A DNA stretch of 58,108 nt from Streptomyces hygroscopicus subsp. hygroscopicus (GCF_001553455.1 NZ_BBOX01000156.1:1-58108), one strand, 5' to 3'; numbered from the stretch's first letter, positions 42,348 to 50,905 are shown. The notes: generated by a model from the letters alone, not told the origin. Numbers and translations are program-made.

Positions 42348-42599
42348 CTACCAGCCGGCGGACTCGGCGACGACCTCGTAGACGCCCTTGAGGTGCACCA
42401 TCCGGGGGAGTTCCGACTGGTCGATGGTGACGTGGAATTCCTTCTCGAGGTTCGCGAGAATTTCGATGGAACGCAGCGAGTCGGCCGAGTGGTCCTCCTT
42501 GAAGAGGCTGGTCTCGGTCACCTCGTCCTCTTCGATTTCCAGAACGTCGCAGACGATCTCCTTGATCTTCTGCACCCGCTCCTCGTGCACCGAACTCAT
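42348..42599 (-). CDS. Acyl carrier protein
   Basis: 83 residues. The phosphopantetheine Ser lies in DHSADSLRSIEILANLEKEF, a good ACP motif. First gene of the 12-gene polyketide operon. ATG 42599 has a GGGGGA ribosome site; two copies of the recurring promoter box lie upstream (42681 and 42805). It carries the growing chain for the two ketosynthases. Confidence 0.94.
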   Translation of the reverse strand: MSSVHEERVQKIKEIVCDVLEIEEDEVTETSLFKEDHSADSLRSIEILANLEKEFHVTIDQSELPRMVHLKGVYEVVAESAGW

Positions 42600-42680
42600 G
42601 ATGGATCCCCCACTTTCGAACAAGGCCGACCCGCAGGCCGTTTCCATTTCGGACTCGGATCTTTCTATGGCACCCCGCGA

Positions 42681-42716
42681 TACCGCGCAATGCCCACTGC
42701 ATAAAGCTGCCACAAC
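42681..42716. promoter_or_regulatory. Recurring promoter box, copy a
   Basis: Begins TACCGCGCAA and contains AAGCTGCCA. Located 82 bp upstream of the ACP start. One of five similar boxes in the window's right half. Confidence 0.5.
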
Positions 42717-42804
42717 CCGGTCGGCAGACCCGCTCGCTACCCGGATTCCCGCTCCACGGCGGTTATTTATCGGCGCTTCCCACCAGAACTATCCGCGCGG
42801 CCGG

Positions 42805-42840
42805 TACCGCGCAACAGCCGGTACAGGAAGCTGCCAGCGA
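42805..42840. promoter_or_regulatory. Recurring promoter box, copy b
   Basis: Begins TACCGCGCAAC, then CCGGTACAGGAAGCTGCCAG. 22 of 24 aligned bases match the box upstream of the LysR-like gene (49439-49462). It lies in the 600-bp spacer that otherwise holds no gene (42600-43199). Confidence 0.6.
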
Positions 42841-43113
42841 AGCCTTCCCGGCCGCCGCCGTCCCCTGCTTCCCGGCCGCCGCCCCCCTGATCAGGGGCTC
42901 GGTCCCGTGGCCGGTCCACCCGGGCCGTCCGGGCCCCTGATCTCCTCCCCGCGGCAGCCCCGGGCGGGTGCGCGGAGCACCGCGGGCACGCCGCGGGGAG
43001 GCAACCGGCGGTGGTTCGGGGGATGACCACCGCCGGAGTCGGATCTCCCGCCGTCCACGTCCCGGACCCGGGGCGTTCCGCCGACCGACCGGATTTCTAT
43101 CCGAGTCCGTTGA

Positions 43114-43149
43114 TCTTCCACAATGGCGCTAACAGGAAGGTGCCAGCGC
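43114..43149. promoter_or_regulatory. Recurring promoter box, copy c
   Basis: Contains ACAGGAAGGTGCCAGCG. It lies 51 bp upstream of the GTG start at 43200, on the same strand. Confidence 0.5.
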
Positions 43150-43199
43150 GGGACCGGCCCCCGCCGCGCACCGGCCGGGCGTCATGACACCATCGGTCG

Positions 43200-43697
43200 G
43201 TGATCGAGCTCGGCTACTCCCTCTCCCACCGCTTCCCGGACCCGCCGCAGACGGACTACCGGGGCGCACCGGTCCAGGCCCTGCGCCACGACCTGTTCTG
43301 CGGCGATGTCCACCTCACGGACACCGCGACCGGCCGTGAACTGTCCACCGCCTGGGGATGGGTCCCGGTGCTGGACTTCGCCTGGGCGCTGTGCGACATC
43401 GTGGAACTGCTCGACCGGGATCCGCGCGGCAGCCGCTCCGCCACCCCCGTCCACGCGGAACTGGACTTCACCGAATCCACCGACCGGATGCGCTTCGAGC
43501 GGCGCTTCGGATGGGTGGACATCACCGCCGACTGGACACCGGCCACGGATCCGCCGCTGAATTTCTCCCACGCCGCGCTGCGCCGCGAGGCCCGGGACTT
43601 CCTGCACGATCTGATCGCGGATCTGGCTGATCTGCACGACGGACTCGCGGACAACCCCGCGATCTGGAATCTGCAGTCCCGTTTCCCCCGCGTCTAG
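43200..43697 (+). CDS. Conserved-looking hypothetical protein
   Basis: 165 residues, no family recognised. Alternating acidic and aromatic residues suggest a small alpha/beta cytosolic protein (WGWVPVLDFAWALCDIVELL; LHDLIADLADLHDGLADN). GTG start with a promoter box upstream. Codon use is normal for the region. Function unknown; it may be part of the cluster regulon. Confidence 0.7.
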   Translation: MIELGYSLSHRFPDPPQTDYRGAPVQALRHDLFCGDVHLTDTATGRELSTAWGWVPVLDFAWALCDIVELLDRDPRGSRSATPVHAELDFTESTDRMRFERRFGWVDITADWTPATDPPLNFSHAALRREARDFLHDLIADLADLHDGLADNPAIWNLQSRFPRV

Positions 43698-43838
43698 CCG
43701 GACGCGGCAACCACCCGCCGCCCGTCTATCACCGGCCTATCGCCACGGGCCTCCGCCGCAATAGAACGGCCATAGACGGGCATTACATGCTGGTCGTCGC
43801 GGACAGGGATACCGGTCCGCACAAACCAGGGAGGTGCG

Positions 43839-44108
43839 GTGGACAACATATCGGCCACTGAGATTCCGGCGACCGGAACGGAACTCGATTTCACGACCTG
43901 GCTGGAGCACCTGGAACGCCGGGACCTGAACGATCCGGCGGAGTTCGCCGCGGTCGTCAGGGAACTGGCGCTCGACCCGCACCGCACGGAGTACGCCGAG
44001 TACATCGGGCCCCGGCAGTCGCTGATGAGCGACGCCGGCGCCCGCTGGGCCAGCCTGGTGGCGATGCTCATCAACGCCGTCCACAGCACCGCGACGAACA
44101 CGCCCTGA
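43839..44108 (+). CDS. Small hypothetical acidic protein
   Basis: 89 residues. No recognised domain. Net acidic, helical (LDFTTWLEHLERRDLND; YIGPRQSLMSDAGARWASLV). GTG start preceded by CAGGGAGGTGCG, a good ribosome site. It lies between the unknown gene at 43200 and the SARP gene (convergent). Confidence 0.65.
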   Translation: MDNISATEIPATGTELDFTTWLEHLERRDLNDPAEFAAVVRELALDPHRTEYAEYIGPRQSLMSDAGARWASLVAMLINAVHSTATNTP

Positions 44109-44231
44109 AGGCCCCCTCGCCGCACCGGCCACACCCCCCGGCACCCCGGCCCACACGCCCCGGCCGGGGCCCCGCGTTCCGCCCGCCCACCCGGGACGGG
44201 CCCGAGGCGGCGCCGGGTGCCGAGCCCCGGA

Positions 44232-45041
44232 TCAGCCCGTGCCGTCCGGCCGTGACCGTGGCCCCGGCCGCGGGCCGTGGCCGGGGCCGGGGCCGGAGCC
44301 GGGCAGATCGCCGCGCAGCACGCCGTGGTGGACGTGGCGCAGCCCCGCGCCGGGGTCCATGCCCAGCTCCTCGCGCAGCACTCGCCGGCCGCGCTCGTAG
44401 ACCGCCAGCGCGTCCGCCCGCCGGTCGCACCGGTACAGGGCGGTCATCAACTGGCCGCGCAAGCCCTCCCGGAGCGGATGCTCGGCCACCAGCCGGGTCA
44501 GTTCCGGCACCGACCCGGCGTGCCGGCCCAGCGCCAGCTCCGCCTCGACGCGGTGCTCCACCGCGCTGATCCGGGCCTCCTCCAGCCGCGGCAGCTCCGT
44601 CTCCGCCAGGAAGCCGGTCACATCCGACAGGGCGGGCCCCCGCCACAGCGCCAGGGCGGTGTGCAGCCGTTCGGCGGCGTCCGCGTACCGGCCCTCGGCG
44701 AGTTCACCGCGCCCCTGCTCGGCCAGGCGCTGGAACTCCTCCCAGTCCAGCCGGGCCCCGCTGTGGTCCATGGCGTATCCCGGGCCGCGGCGGACCAGCC
44801 GGAGCCAGGGGGCGCAGCGCTTGCGCAGCCGCGAGATGTGGGTGTAGAGCTGCGCGGTCATCGTGACCGGCGGATGGCGCCCCCACAGCAGCTCGCTGAG
44901 CCGGTCGTCCGAGACCACCCGGCCCCCGGACAGCAGCAGGGCGGCCAGCACGGTCCGCTGTTTGGCGCCGTCCACGGGCAGCAGCCGCCCGTCCACGCGC
45001 ACCTCCACCGGCCCGAGGATGCCGAACTCCACGTGCCGCAC
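44232..45041 (-). CDS. SARP-family transcriptional activator
   Basis: 269 residues. The N-terminal OmpR-type winged helix (FGILGPVEVRVDG, then QRTVLAALLL and LWGRHPP) is followed by the bacterial transcriptional activation domain (LDWEEFQRLAEQGR to LGMDPGAGLRHVH). SARPs bind heptamer direct repeats and switch on antibiotic clusters. The Gly/Pro/His-rich end (GSGPGPGHGPRPGPR) is repetitive. GTG start. A likely pathway activator for the NRPS/PKS cluster. Confidence 0.93.
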   Translation of the reverse strand: MRHVEFGILGPVEVRVDGRLLPVDGAKQRTVLAALLLSGGRVVSDDRLSELLWGRHPPVTMTAQLYTHISRLRKRCAPWLRLVRRGPGYAMDHSGARLDWEEFQRLAEQGRGELAEGRYADAAERLHTALALWRGPALSDVTGFLAETELPRLEEARISAVEHRVEAELALGRHAGSVPELTRLVAEHPLREGLRGQLMTALYRCDRRADALAVYERGRRVLREELGMDPGAGLRHVHHGVLRGDLPGSGPGPGHGPRPGPRSRPDGTG

Positions 45042-45128
45042 AGCTGCCTCCCCACGGCCTCGGTGTCGTCCGGCCCGACCACCCCCGCCCTCGTCCCGCC
45101 CTCGTCCCGCCCCGCCGTCCGCGAGGCG

Positions 45129-45857
45129 TCAGCAACCTGACAACTCGGCGATCCGCACCGCCGCGTCGATCGCCTCACAGCCGAGCTGATGCCCCGGATG
45201 GCGGCTCACCCGGCTGATCGGACCGGAGAGCGACAGCGCCGCGACCACCCGCCCGTCCGGGGAGCGCACCGGCGCCGACACGGTCGCCACGTCCGGTTCC
45301 CAGCCCCCGACGCTCTGCGCCCAGCCCCGCCGCCGTACGCCGGAGAGCATGGCCGCGGTGAACCGGGCGCCGCGCAGCGCCTCGTACAGCGCCTCGGGCT
45401 CCTCCCACGCGAGCAGCACCTGGGCCACCGCCCCGGACGTCAGCGGGAACGCCGTGCCCACCGGCACCGGCTCACCGCCCAGCGCCTCGGAGGAGGCCAC
45501 GCAGATCCGCATCCGGCCGCGGCGCCGGTGGAGCCGGGCGCTCGTCCCGGTCCGGGCGCTCACCTGCTCCAGCACCGGGCCCGCCTGGGCCTTCAGCCGG
45601 TCCTGGCGCGCCTCGACGACCATGTCGCCCAGCCGGGGGCCGAGGGCGAAGCGCCCCTGCCCGTCGCGGGCGACCAGTCTCAGCCGCTCCAGGGCCAGCA
45701 CCAGCCGGTGCACGGTGGGCCGTTTCAGACCGGTGTCGGAGACCAGCCGGGCCAGCGTGGCGGGACCGCCCTCCAACACGCCCAGCAGCAGCGACGCCTT
45801 GTCGAGCACGCCCACTCCGCTGATCAGCGGCGGCGGGGTCATCGTCGAGTGGGCCAT
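45129..45857 (-). CDS. IclR-family transcriptional regulator
   Basis: About 242 residues. N-terminal winged helix (DKASLLLGVLEGG, RPTVHRLVLALERL) and C-terminal effector domain (TGTSARLHRRRGRMRI; GGWEPDVATVSAPVRSPDG; ALSLSGPISR). The start at 45857 is four bases after the thioesterase stop, so the two share a transcript; ATG 45842 is possible. The effector is unknown. Confidence 0.9.
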   Translation of the reverse strand: MAHSTMTPPPLISGVGVLDKASLLLGVLEGGPATLARLVSDTGLKRPTVHRLVLALERLRLVARDGQGRFALGPRLGDMVVEARQDRLKAQAGPVLEQVSARTGTSARLHRRRGRMRICVASSEALGGEPVPVGTAFPLTSGAVAQVLLAWEEPEALYEALRGARFTAAMLSGVRRRGWAQSVGGWEPDVATVSAPVRSPDGRVVAALSLSGPISRVSRHPGHQLGCEAIDAAVRIAELSGC

Positions 45858-45861
45858 GGGC

Positions 45862-46605
45862 TCAGCCCAGATGCGCGGCGAGCGCGCGGACGACGGCGTC
45901 ACGCTGCTCCACCAGGTAGAAGTGGTTGCCCGGCAGCACCCGCAGCGCGAAGCCCGCCGGTGCCACCTCGCCCCAGGCGGCCATGTCCTCGGCGGTGATG
46001 TGCGGGTCGGCGTCCCCGACCTGGGCCACGACCGGGCAGCCGACCGGCGCCGCGGTACGGGGTCCGTACGTCCCCACCGCCGTGAAGTCCGCCCGGAGCG
46101 CGGGCAGCACCACCTCGCGCAGATCCGGGTCGTCCAGCAGCTCCCCGTCGGTGCCGCCGAGCCCCCGCACCTCCTCCAGCAGCGCCTCGTCGCCGTCCAG
46201 GTAGGTGGTGTGGGGCGTCAGCTTGTGCGGGGCCTTCCGGCTGGAGACGAAGAGCCCCTGGAGGCGGATGCCGTGCCGGCTCTCCAGCCGCAGCGCGACC
46301 TCGTACCCCACGGACGCGCCCATGCTGTGGCCGAAGAGGGTCAACGGCACGTCCGCGAAGGGCAGCAGGGCCGCGGTGACCTCGTCCGCGAGGTCCTCGA
46401 TGCGGTCGATGCCCGGCTCGGCGAGCCGCTCCTGCCGGCCGGGGTAGCGGGTGGCGAGCACTTCCACGCCGTAGTCGAAGGCGGTCCCCCAGCCGTGGAA
46501 GAACCCGGCGGATCCCCCCGCGTGCGGCAGGCAGACCAGCCGCCTGCGCGGCGCCGCCCCGGTCCCGTATCTGCGGAACCACTTGCTGTCGATGCCGACG
46601 GCCAT
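45862..46605 (-). CDS. Type II thioesterase
   Basis: 247 residues. VCLPHAGGSAGFFHGWG and the nucleophile motif GHSMGASVGYEVAL, with the catalytic His in PGNHFYLVE, are typical of external thioesterases (GrsT/RedJ type) that clear mis-acylated carrier domains. Its target may be the NRPS or the ACP. Promoter box d lies 96 bp upstream. ATG 46605 chosen; GTG 46614 is closer to GAGGAGG. Confidence 0.94.
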   Translation of the reverse strand: MAVGIDSKWFRRYGTGAAPRRRLVCLPHAGGSAGFFHGWGTAFDYGVEVLATRYPGRQERLAEPGIDRIEDLADEVTAALLPFADVPLTLFGHSMGASVGYEVALRLESRHGIRLQGLFVSSRKAPHKLTPHTTYLDGDEALLEEVRGLGGTDGELLDDPDLREVVLPALRADFTAVGTYGPRTAAPVGCPVVAQVGDADPHITAEDMAAWGEVAPAGFALRVLPGNHFYLVEQRDAVVRALAAHLG

Positions 46606-46700
46606 CGTCTCCACGCACCTCCTCGTCATCGTCGGCCGATCCCCCGTCGCCCCGGTGACCCGCCCGCGTGCTGTGCGGCCAGTTCTAGCCGCGCCCCGAC

Positions 46701-46736
46701 ACACCGGGCAACGACCGGTCATGAAGCTGCCAGGGG
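46701..46736. promoter_or_regulatory. Recurring promoter box, copy d
   Basis: Contains GGGCAACGACCGGT then CATGAAGCTGCCAG, one base shorter in the middle than copies b and e. It lies upstream of the thioesterase-IclR operon. Confidence 0.55.
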
Positions 46737-46762
46737 ACGGCCGAAAAGAATGCGATGGCGTG

Positions 46763-47593
46763 TCACCGCCGCTCGCCGGGGGATTGCGAGAGGAGCAGAC
46801 CGAGTTCCGCGGCGCGCACCCCGGCCTGAAACCGTGAATTCGCCCCGAGTAATGCCATGATCTCCGCGACATATCTCCGGTAGGTGCGTACGGACATCGC
46901 CAGTTCCCGCGCCGCGACCTCGTCGGTGACCCCGGCCCGCAGCCGCTCGAGTATCTGCTGTGCGATATCCGCCCGCGTCTTGTCGCCGAATTCGATGCGG
47001 TCGGAGACCTCCACCGCGTTGCGCCACACCCCGTCGAACAGCGCGACCAGCGGCCGGATGACACCGGGGGCGCGGACCACCGAGGCCCGGCGGCCGGCCA
47101 CCGACGCGGCGCACACCAGCGCGTGCTCGTTGTCGGCGATCACGGCGACCAGCGCGGGGATCCGCGCCACCCGCGTCCGGACCCGCTCATCGGCGGCATG
47201 GGCCGAGACGAACCGCCAGTCGAGCGTCGAGGGCGTGCACAGCAGCCGCGCCCGGGGGGTCTTCCGCGCCGTACCGGACAGCAGCGCGGTCAGCGCGCCG
47301 TGGACCGCCGCGGCGTACGCGGGCTCCGCGGCGAGCACCACATCGACGCGCGTAGTGGCACCCGTGACCAGCCGCGCCGCCGTCTCCACGGCGTCCTCGT
47401 GGGCGTCGATGACGTCCACCATCGCGTCGCGGTGCAGCTGATTGCGGCGTCTGTCCACCGTGGACGCCAGGAGCGCGCTGACCTCCAGCAGCTCCCGTTC
47501 GAATTCATCGGCGGCCTCGGCCGGAACGAGGTCGACCTCTCGACGGCTGCTGCCCGAAGCGCTCTCGGGCATCCCGGATGGCACACCACTCAC
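46763..47593 (-). CDS. LuxR-type HTH regulator, paralogue 1
   Basis: 276 residues. The C-terminal 65 residues are a GerE/LuxR helix-turn-helix (AARELAMSVRTYRRYVAEIM, then GANSRFQAGVRAAELGLL). The N-terminal 190 resemble the effector domain of stand-alone orphan regulators. It is a clear paralogue of the protein encoded at 47692 (matching ends and RLLCTP...VR blocks). GTG start, uncertain. Possible reader of the recurring promoter boxes. Confidence 0.85.
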   Translation of the reverse strand: MSGVPSGMPESASGSSRREVDLVPAEAADEFERELLEVSALLASTVDRRRNQLHRDAMVDVIDAHEDAVETAARLVTGATTRVDVVLAAEPAYAAAVHGALTALLSGTARKTPRARLLCTPSTLDWRFVSAHAADERVRTRVARIPALVAVIADNEHALVCAASVAGRRASVVRAPGVIRPLVALFDGVWRNAVEVSDRIEFGDKTRADIAQQILERLRAGVTDEVAARELAMSVRTYRRYVAEIMALLGANSRFQAGVRAAELGLLLSQSPGERR

Positions 47594-47691
47594 CCCCCGC
47601 GTGAGTTCCTACGTCGCCTGTCAACCGCGGAACACCCCCTCGTGTCCGCGCATCGGCACGGCCCGCCCCGCAACCGCGCCGCTCCACGGGT

Positions 47692-48522
47692 TCAGTCGGC
47701 CGTCGACAGCAGGCCCAGCTCGACCGCCCGCACCCCCGCCTGGAACCGCGAACTGGCCCCCAACGCCCGCATGATCTCCGCGACATGGCGCCGGTAGGTG
47801 CGCAACGACACCTCGACCTCACGTGCCGCCACGTCGTCGGTGTAGCCCTTGCAGAGCCGCTCCAGGATGCGCCGGGCGGACTCGGTCCGCAGCCGCTCGC
47901 TGATCCAGCGGTGCTCCGCCAGACGCACCGCGCCCGACCACGCACCGGCGAACAGCAGGTCCAGGGCCCGGACGGACGCCGTGTCCTCGATGACCGACAC
48001 CACATCGCCTCCGCCGCGCTCCACGGAGGACCGGACCATGGCCACGCTGCCGTCCACGATCAGCGTCTCCATCACCGCGTCGACCACCTTGACCTGCGCG
48101 TTCACCCCGCCTTCCACGGCGGCCCGGGTCGCCGGATCGGCGAGCGCGCCGGGGGTGCACAGCAGCCGCACCGGAATGCGCTCATGGCCCGGCCCGTTCA
48201 GCCGGCGCAGCGCCGACACCATGACCTCGGCCCGGTCGCCGCCGGCCGGGAGCGCGATGCTGATGCCGTGCCGGGCCCGGTCGACGAGCGCCGCCACGGC
48301 GTTCGCGACGGCCGCGTCATTCCCCTTCATCGTCACCACGGCGTGCCGGGCCACGGTGCGGCGGTGCAGATTCACCGTCGATTCGATCAATTTACGAGCC
48401 TGGAGCAGTGCCTGCACCACACCGTCAGGGCCCGGTTCGGGGCCACCGGCTCCCGAAGCCGCGCTTACCGCCGCCGGTTCCCCCGCCCGCAAGGAAACAG
48501 GCGCCATCGCCAAACCTGCCAC
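47692..48522 (-). CDS. LuxR-type HTH regulator, paralogue 2
   Basis: 276 residues, the same length and layout as its neighbour: RLLCTPGALADPAT in the middle and AAREVEVSLRTYRRHVAEIM, GASSRFQAGVRAVELGLL at the end. Tandem duplication is likely. GTG 48522 or ATG 48507. It has a long (548 bp) leader region upstream. Confidence 0.85.
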   Translation of the reverse strand: MAGLAMAPVSLRAGEPAAVSAASGAGGPEPGPDGVVQALLQARKLIESTVNLHRRTVARHAVVTMKGNDAAVANAVAALVDRARHGISIALPAGGDRAEVMVSALRRLNGPGHERIPVRLLCTPGALADPATRAAVEGGVNAQVKVVDAVMETLIVDGSVAMVRSSVERGGGDVVSVIEDTASVRALDLLFAGAWSGAVRLAEHRWISERLRTESARRILERLCKGYTDDVAAREVEVSLRTYRRHVAEIMRALGASSRFQAGVRAVELGLLSTAD

Positions 48523-49070
48523 GCTTTACCCCCGTTATGACACAACGATCACCAGCGGATCTCGGACCGGTGGGCCCGGGATGCGGCTGGGAGGTTGAAG
48601 TGAATGGCCATCCCCCTGAATGGCCAGGTATGCCCCGCCGTAATGGTTGAAAGGCGGAACACTTCAATCGTCGATGCGCGGCCGACCATAGTTCCCCCTC
48701 CTACGCCAGTCAACGCGCCCGAGTCGGCAGGTAAAGAGCGGGCCCGCCTCCCCCTTATCGCCCCCCTTGGCCCCGCCGCGCGCACCCGGCGAAGTTGTCA
48801 GCTAGCTGTAGTACAACCCCGGGGCTCACCCTCCCCCGCCGCCGCGATCATCACTGTACGCATCGGCCCGGAGGCTTTCAGCGAGCGTCCCGGGTTGTTT
48901 CTGTCCTGTTACTGCCAGCCAACATAAGGAATCGGAGAATGACCCCGCCGAGCCACGAACCAGCGGGTCATACCACTCCATATCCACGCGACGGCCATTC
49001 ACATGAGGAGTTCCTCATTCCTGGGTGACCGCCGCCACAGGCCGGACCGAAGTGGCGATTGCGGCACACG
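48523..49070. other. Intergenic region with palindrome; no gene seen
   Basis: 548 bp upstream of the LuxR-type gene (minus). It contains TGAATGGCCA twice (48601, 48617) and a palindrome CAGCTAGCTG at 48799-48808 set inside GTTGT...ACAAC. These are possible operator sites. No coding sequence is convincing. Confidence 0.4.
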
Positions 49071-49328
49071 TCAGGCCGCCGCGCAGACGCCCTTCATGCT
49101 GTCGATCAGCGCGAGCACCGCGCGTGCGGACGGAAGAATCATGCGGCCTTCCCTGGTGAGCTGGGCACCGGTGGAGTCGCGGGTGAAAAGTTTGGTGCCC
49201 AGCATCTGCTCCAGGCACTTGATCTGGTAACTGATGGCCGGTTGTGAATAGCCGAGCGCCTTGGCCGCTTGGTCCATACGCCCTATCTCGGCGATGGAAA
49301 CGAAAGCGCGGAACTCCCGCTCATGCAT
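49071..49328 (-). CDS. HTH-only LysR-type protein
   Basis: 85 residues. It is the N-terminal helix-turn-helix of LysR regulators (FVSIAEIGRMDQAAKALGYS, QPAISYQIKCLEQMLGTKLF) and stops where the effector domain should begin. It may be a truncated gene or a stand-alone DNA-binding protein; the clean stop and good ribosome site (AGGGGGC) favour a made protein. It has promoter box e upstream. Confidence 0.8.
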   Translation of the reverse strand: MHEREFRAFVSIAEIGRMDQAAKALGYSQPAISYQIKCLEQMLGTKLFTRDSTGAQLTREGRMILPSARAVLALIDSMKGVCAAA

Positions 49329-49432
49329 TTTGCCCCCTGTCCGGCGGCCACCATCCGATGGCCGTCGAGAACCCGCCGCCAAGAAGGCACGGGTTATCCG
49401 ATCCGTCGAGACCATATCAACGTACTCAATCT

Positions 49433-49468
49433 CGGAAGGCAACATCCGGTGCAGGAAGCTGCAATGCG
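49433..49468. promoter_or_regulatory. Recurring promoter box, copy e
   Basis: GCAACATCCGGTGCAGGAAG then CTGCAATG; near-identical to copy b over 24 bases. It lies 105 bp upstream of the LysR-like start. Confidence 0.6.
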
Positions 49469-49598
49469 ACGCGCCGCGAACACTTCACAAGAGCGGAACA
49501 TGCTGCAACACCGGAGGTGAAGAACCCGGCCCCGGTGAAAGTTCATCCGGCGTTCACCGCACACCCCGCGAGCCGCCCGGACCGCCCGCACGGAACCC

Positions 49599-49712
49599 TC
49601 CTGGGAGGGGACGCCGGGAACGACGGAACCATCCCGGGAGGGGACACCGGGAACGACGGACCTTCCCGGGAGGGACGCCAGGAACGGGGACGCCGGGAAC
49701 GACGGGAACGAG
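49599..49712. repeat. Degenerate tandem repeats
   Basis: Three or four imperfect units built from GGGAGGGGAC(G/A)CC and GGGAACGACGGA, in the spacer right of the cluster. No coding evidence. Confidence 0.7.
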
Positions 49713-49742
49713 AAGGGGAGCGGCGCCGGCGGCGGGCAGCCC

Positions 49743-50108
49743 TCAGGGGCGGTCCAGGCGGAGCCGCTCGGCCCGCGGCAGACCCGCGACCACCAGGTCG
49801 TAGGAGTCCTCGACCAGCTCCCGCACCAGCCGGTCCGGAAGGCCGCCGTCCACCGCCACCGTGTTCCAGTGCCGCTTGTTCATGTGCCACCCCGGCACGA
49901 TCAGCCCCGCGTACGCGCTCCGGAGGCGGACCGCGTGCTCCGGGGCGCACTTCAGATTCACCGTGAGCGGACGCGCGTCCAGGGTCGTCAAGGCGAAGAT
50001 CTTGCCGACCACCTTGAAGGCCGAGATCTCCGGATGCCGGGAGAACGGGAACTCCTCCACGGTCGAGTTGAAGGAGAGGCAGAAGGACCGCAGCCGCTCG
50101 GGGGTCAC
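49743..50108 (-). CDS. MmcQ/YjbR-family protein
   Basis: 121 residues. Pattern EEFPFSRHPEISAFKVVGKI, PLTVNLKCAPEHAVRLR and VPGWHMNKRHWNTV is the CyaY-like/YjbR fold. Small cytosolic proteins; a role in DNA binding has been suggested but is not established. GTG start. It lies outside the island by 200 bp and looks like ordinary chromosome. Confidence 0.88.
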   Translation of the reverse strand: MTPERLRSFCLSFNSTVEEFPFSRHPEISAFKVVGKIFALTTLDARPLTVNLKCAPEHAVRLRSAYAGLIVPGWHMNKRHWNTVAVDGGLPDRLVRELVEDSYDLVVAGLPRAERLRLDRP

Positions 50109-50460
50109 TGGCGGATTCTCCTCGCGCCGATGTCGGGCCGGTGTCGGGCCGATGCCGGATCAAAGTGCGGTCGGTCCGCGCCCCGCCCGGTCCGGCCGCG
50201 CCGGGTGTCGTGCGGCGCCGCCCTCCGGGGCCCTCCGGGCCCTCCCGCGCGCCGCCCCGGACGGCAAACTGCCCCGGACGGCAGACCGCCCGGGGCGCTT
50301 CCCGTCTTCCACGTCAGAGCCGACTGTCGGGTTCGAACCGACGGCCTTCGCTTGACAAGTTCGTCACGCCCGCGGGGTGATCAAGCCATTGCTGCCTCGC
50401 CCTGGCCTGCATCGTGCGCGGGCAGGTCTCACGATACAGCGAAGTCCACACCTGTTGCCG
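50109..50460. other. Spacer spanning the left island boundary
   Basis: 352 bp without a gene. The left part is chromosomal; the tRNA-like attL starts at 50315. After it the GC content drops and the arsI gene ends on the minus strand at 50461. Confidence 0.5.
50315..50359. other. attL-like copy of the tRNA-Thr 3' half
   Basis: A 45-bp direct repeat of 55293-55337 with two mismatches (positions 30 and 40). It contains the T-arm sequence GTCGGGTTCGAACCGAC but no 5' tRNA half, so it is an attachment-site remnant and not a gene. Confidence 0.85.
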
Positions 50461-50889
50461 TCAACGACCGCCGTCGCAGCAGGCGTCAACGGTGTCGAGT
50501 GACGCACTTTTGCCCATCTGGTCGGCGTCGCCCTTGACAACATAGACCTCCCAGGGCTCCTTACCGGGGCCGTGCACCCAGACCTTGTCCTGGAGGGCGT
50601 AGCAGCAAGAGGTGTCGTTCTCCTCGAACGTGGCGAGCCCTGCGTCCTTCAGGCGGTCGGTGGCCGCGCCGACCTGGTCGCTGGAGTCGACCTCGACGCC
50701 GAGGTGATCCAGCCGGGTCTCCCGCCCCGCCTCGCCCTCGACCAGGACGAGCTTCAGCGGCGGCTCGTTGATCGCGAAGTTGGCGTATCCAGGGCGGCGC
50801 TTGGCGGGCTCGACCCCGAAGAGCTTGGAGTAAAACGCCACCGAAGCGTCGAGGTCGGGCACGTTCAAAGCGAGCTGCACACGCGACAT
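50461..50889 (-). CDS. arsI: ArsI-type C-As lyase (ArsI/CadI family)
   Basis: 142 residues, vicinal-oxygen-chelate fold. It has the NDTSCCYA motif (adjacent Cys pair that binds trivalent organoarsenicals), His in DHLGVEV and Glu in EVYVVKG, with Gln in QLALNV as probable third ligand. ArsI cleaves the carbon-arsenic bond of methylarsenite. Divergent from arsR with an inverted repeat between them. C-terminal DACCDGG adds another Cys pair. CadI is the alternative name in this family. Confidence 0.9.
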   Translation of the reverse strand: MSRVQLALNVPDLDASVAFYSKLFGVEPAKRRPGYANFAINEPPLKLVLVEGEAGRETRLDHLGVEVDSSDQVGAATDRLKDAGLATFEENDTSCCYALQDKVWVHGPGKEPWEVYVVKGDADQMGKSASLDTVDACCDGGR

Positions 50890-50905
50890 AACAGTCTCCC
50901 ATCTG

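Larger units (their letters stand above)
49329..49742. other. Spacer between LysR-like and MmcQ/YjbR-type genes
   Basis: 414 bp without a gene. It holds promoter box e (49433-49468) and the tandem repeats at 49599-49712. This is the probable right border of the biosynthetic region. Confidence 0.5.

Noticed and set aside
42681..42840. Sigma-54-type promoter (TGGCAG...TTGC on the minus strand)
   Set aside because: Spacing between the two elements is too long, and Streptomyces lacks a typical sigma-54 system.
50315..50359. Possible second tRNA gene
   Set aside because: Only the 3' half is present, with no acceptor 5' strand or D-arm; it is an att duplicate.
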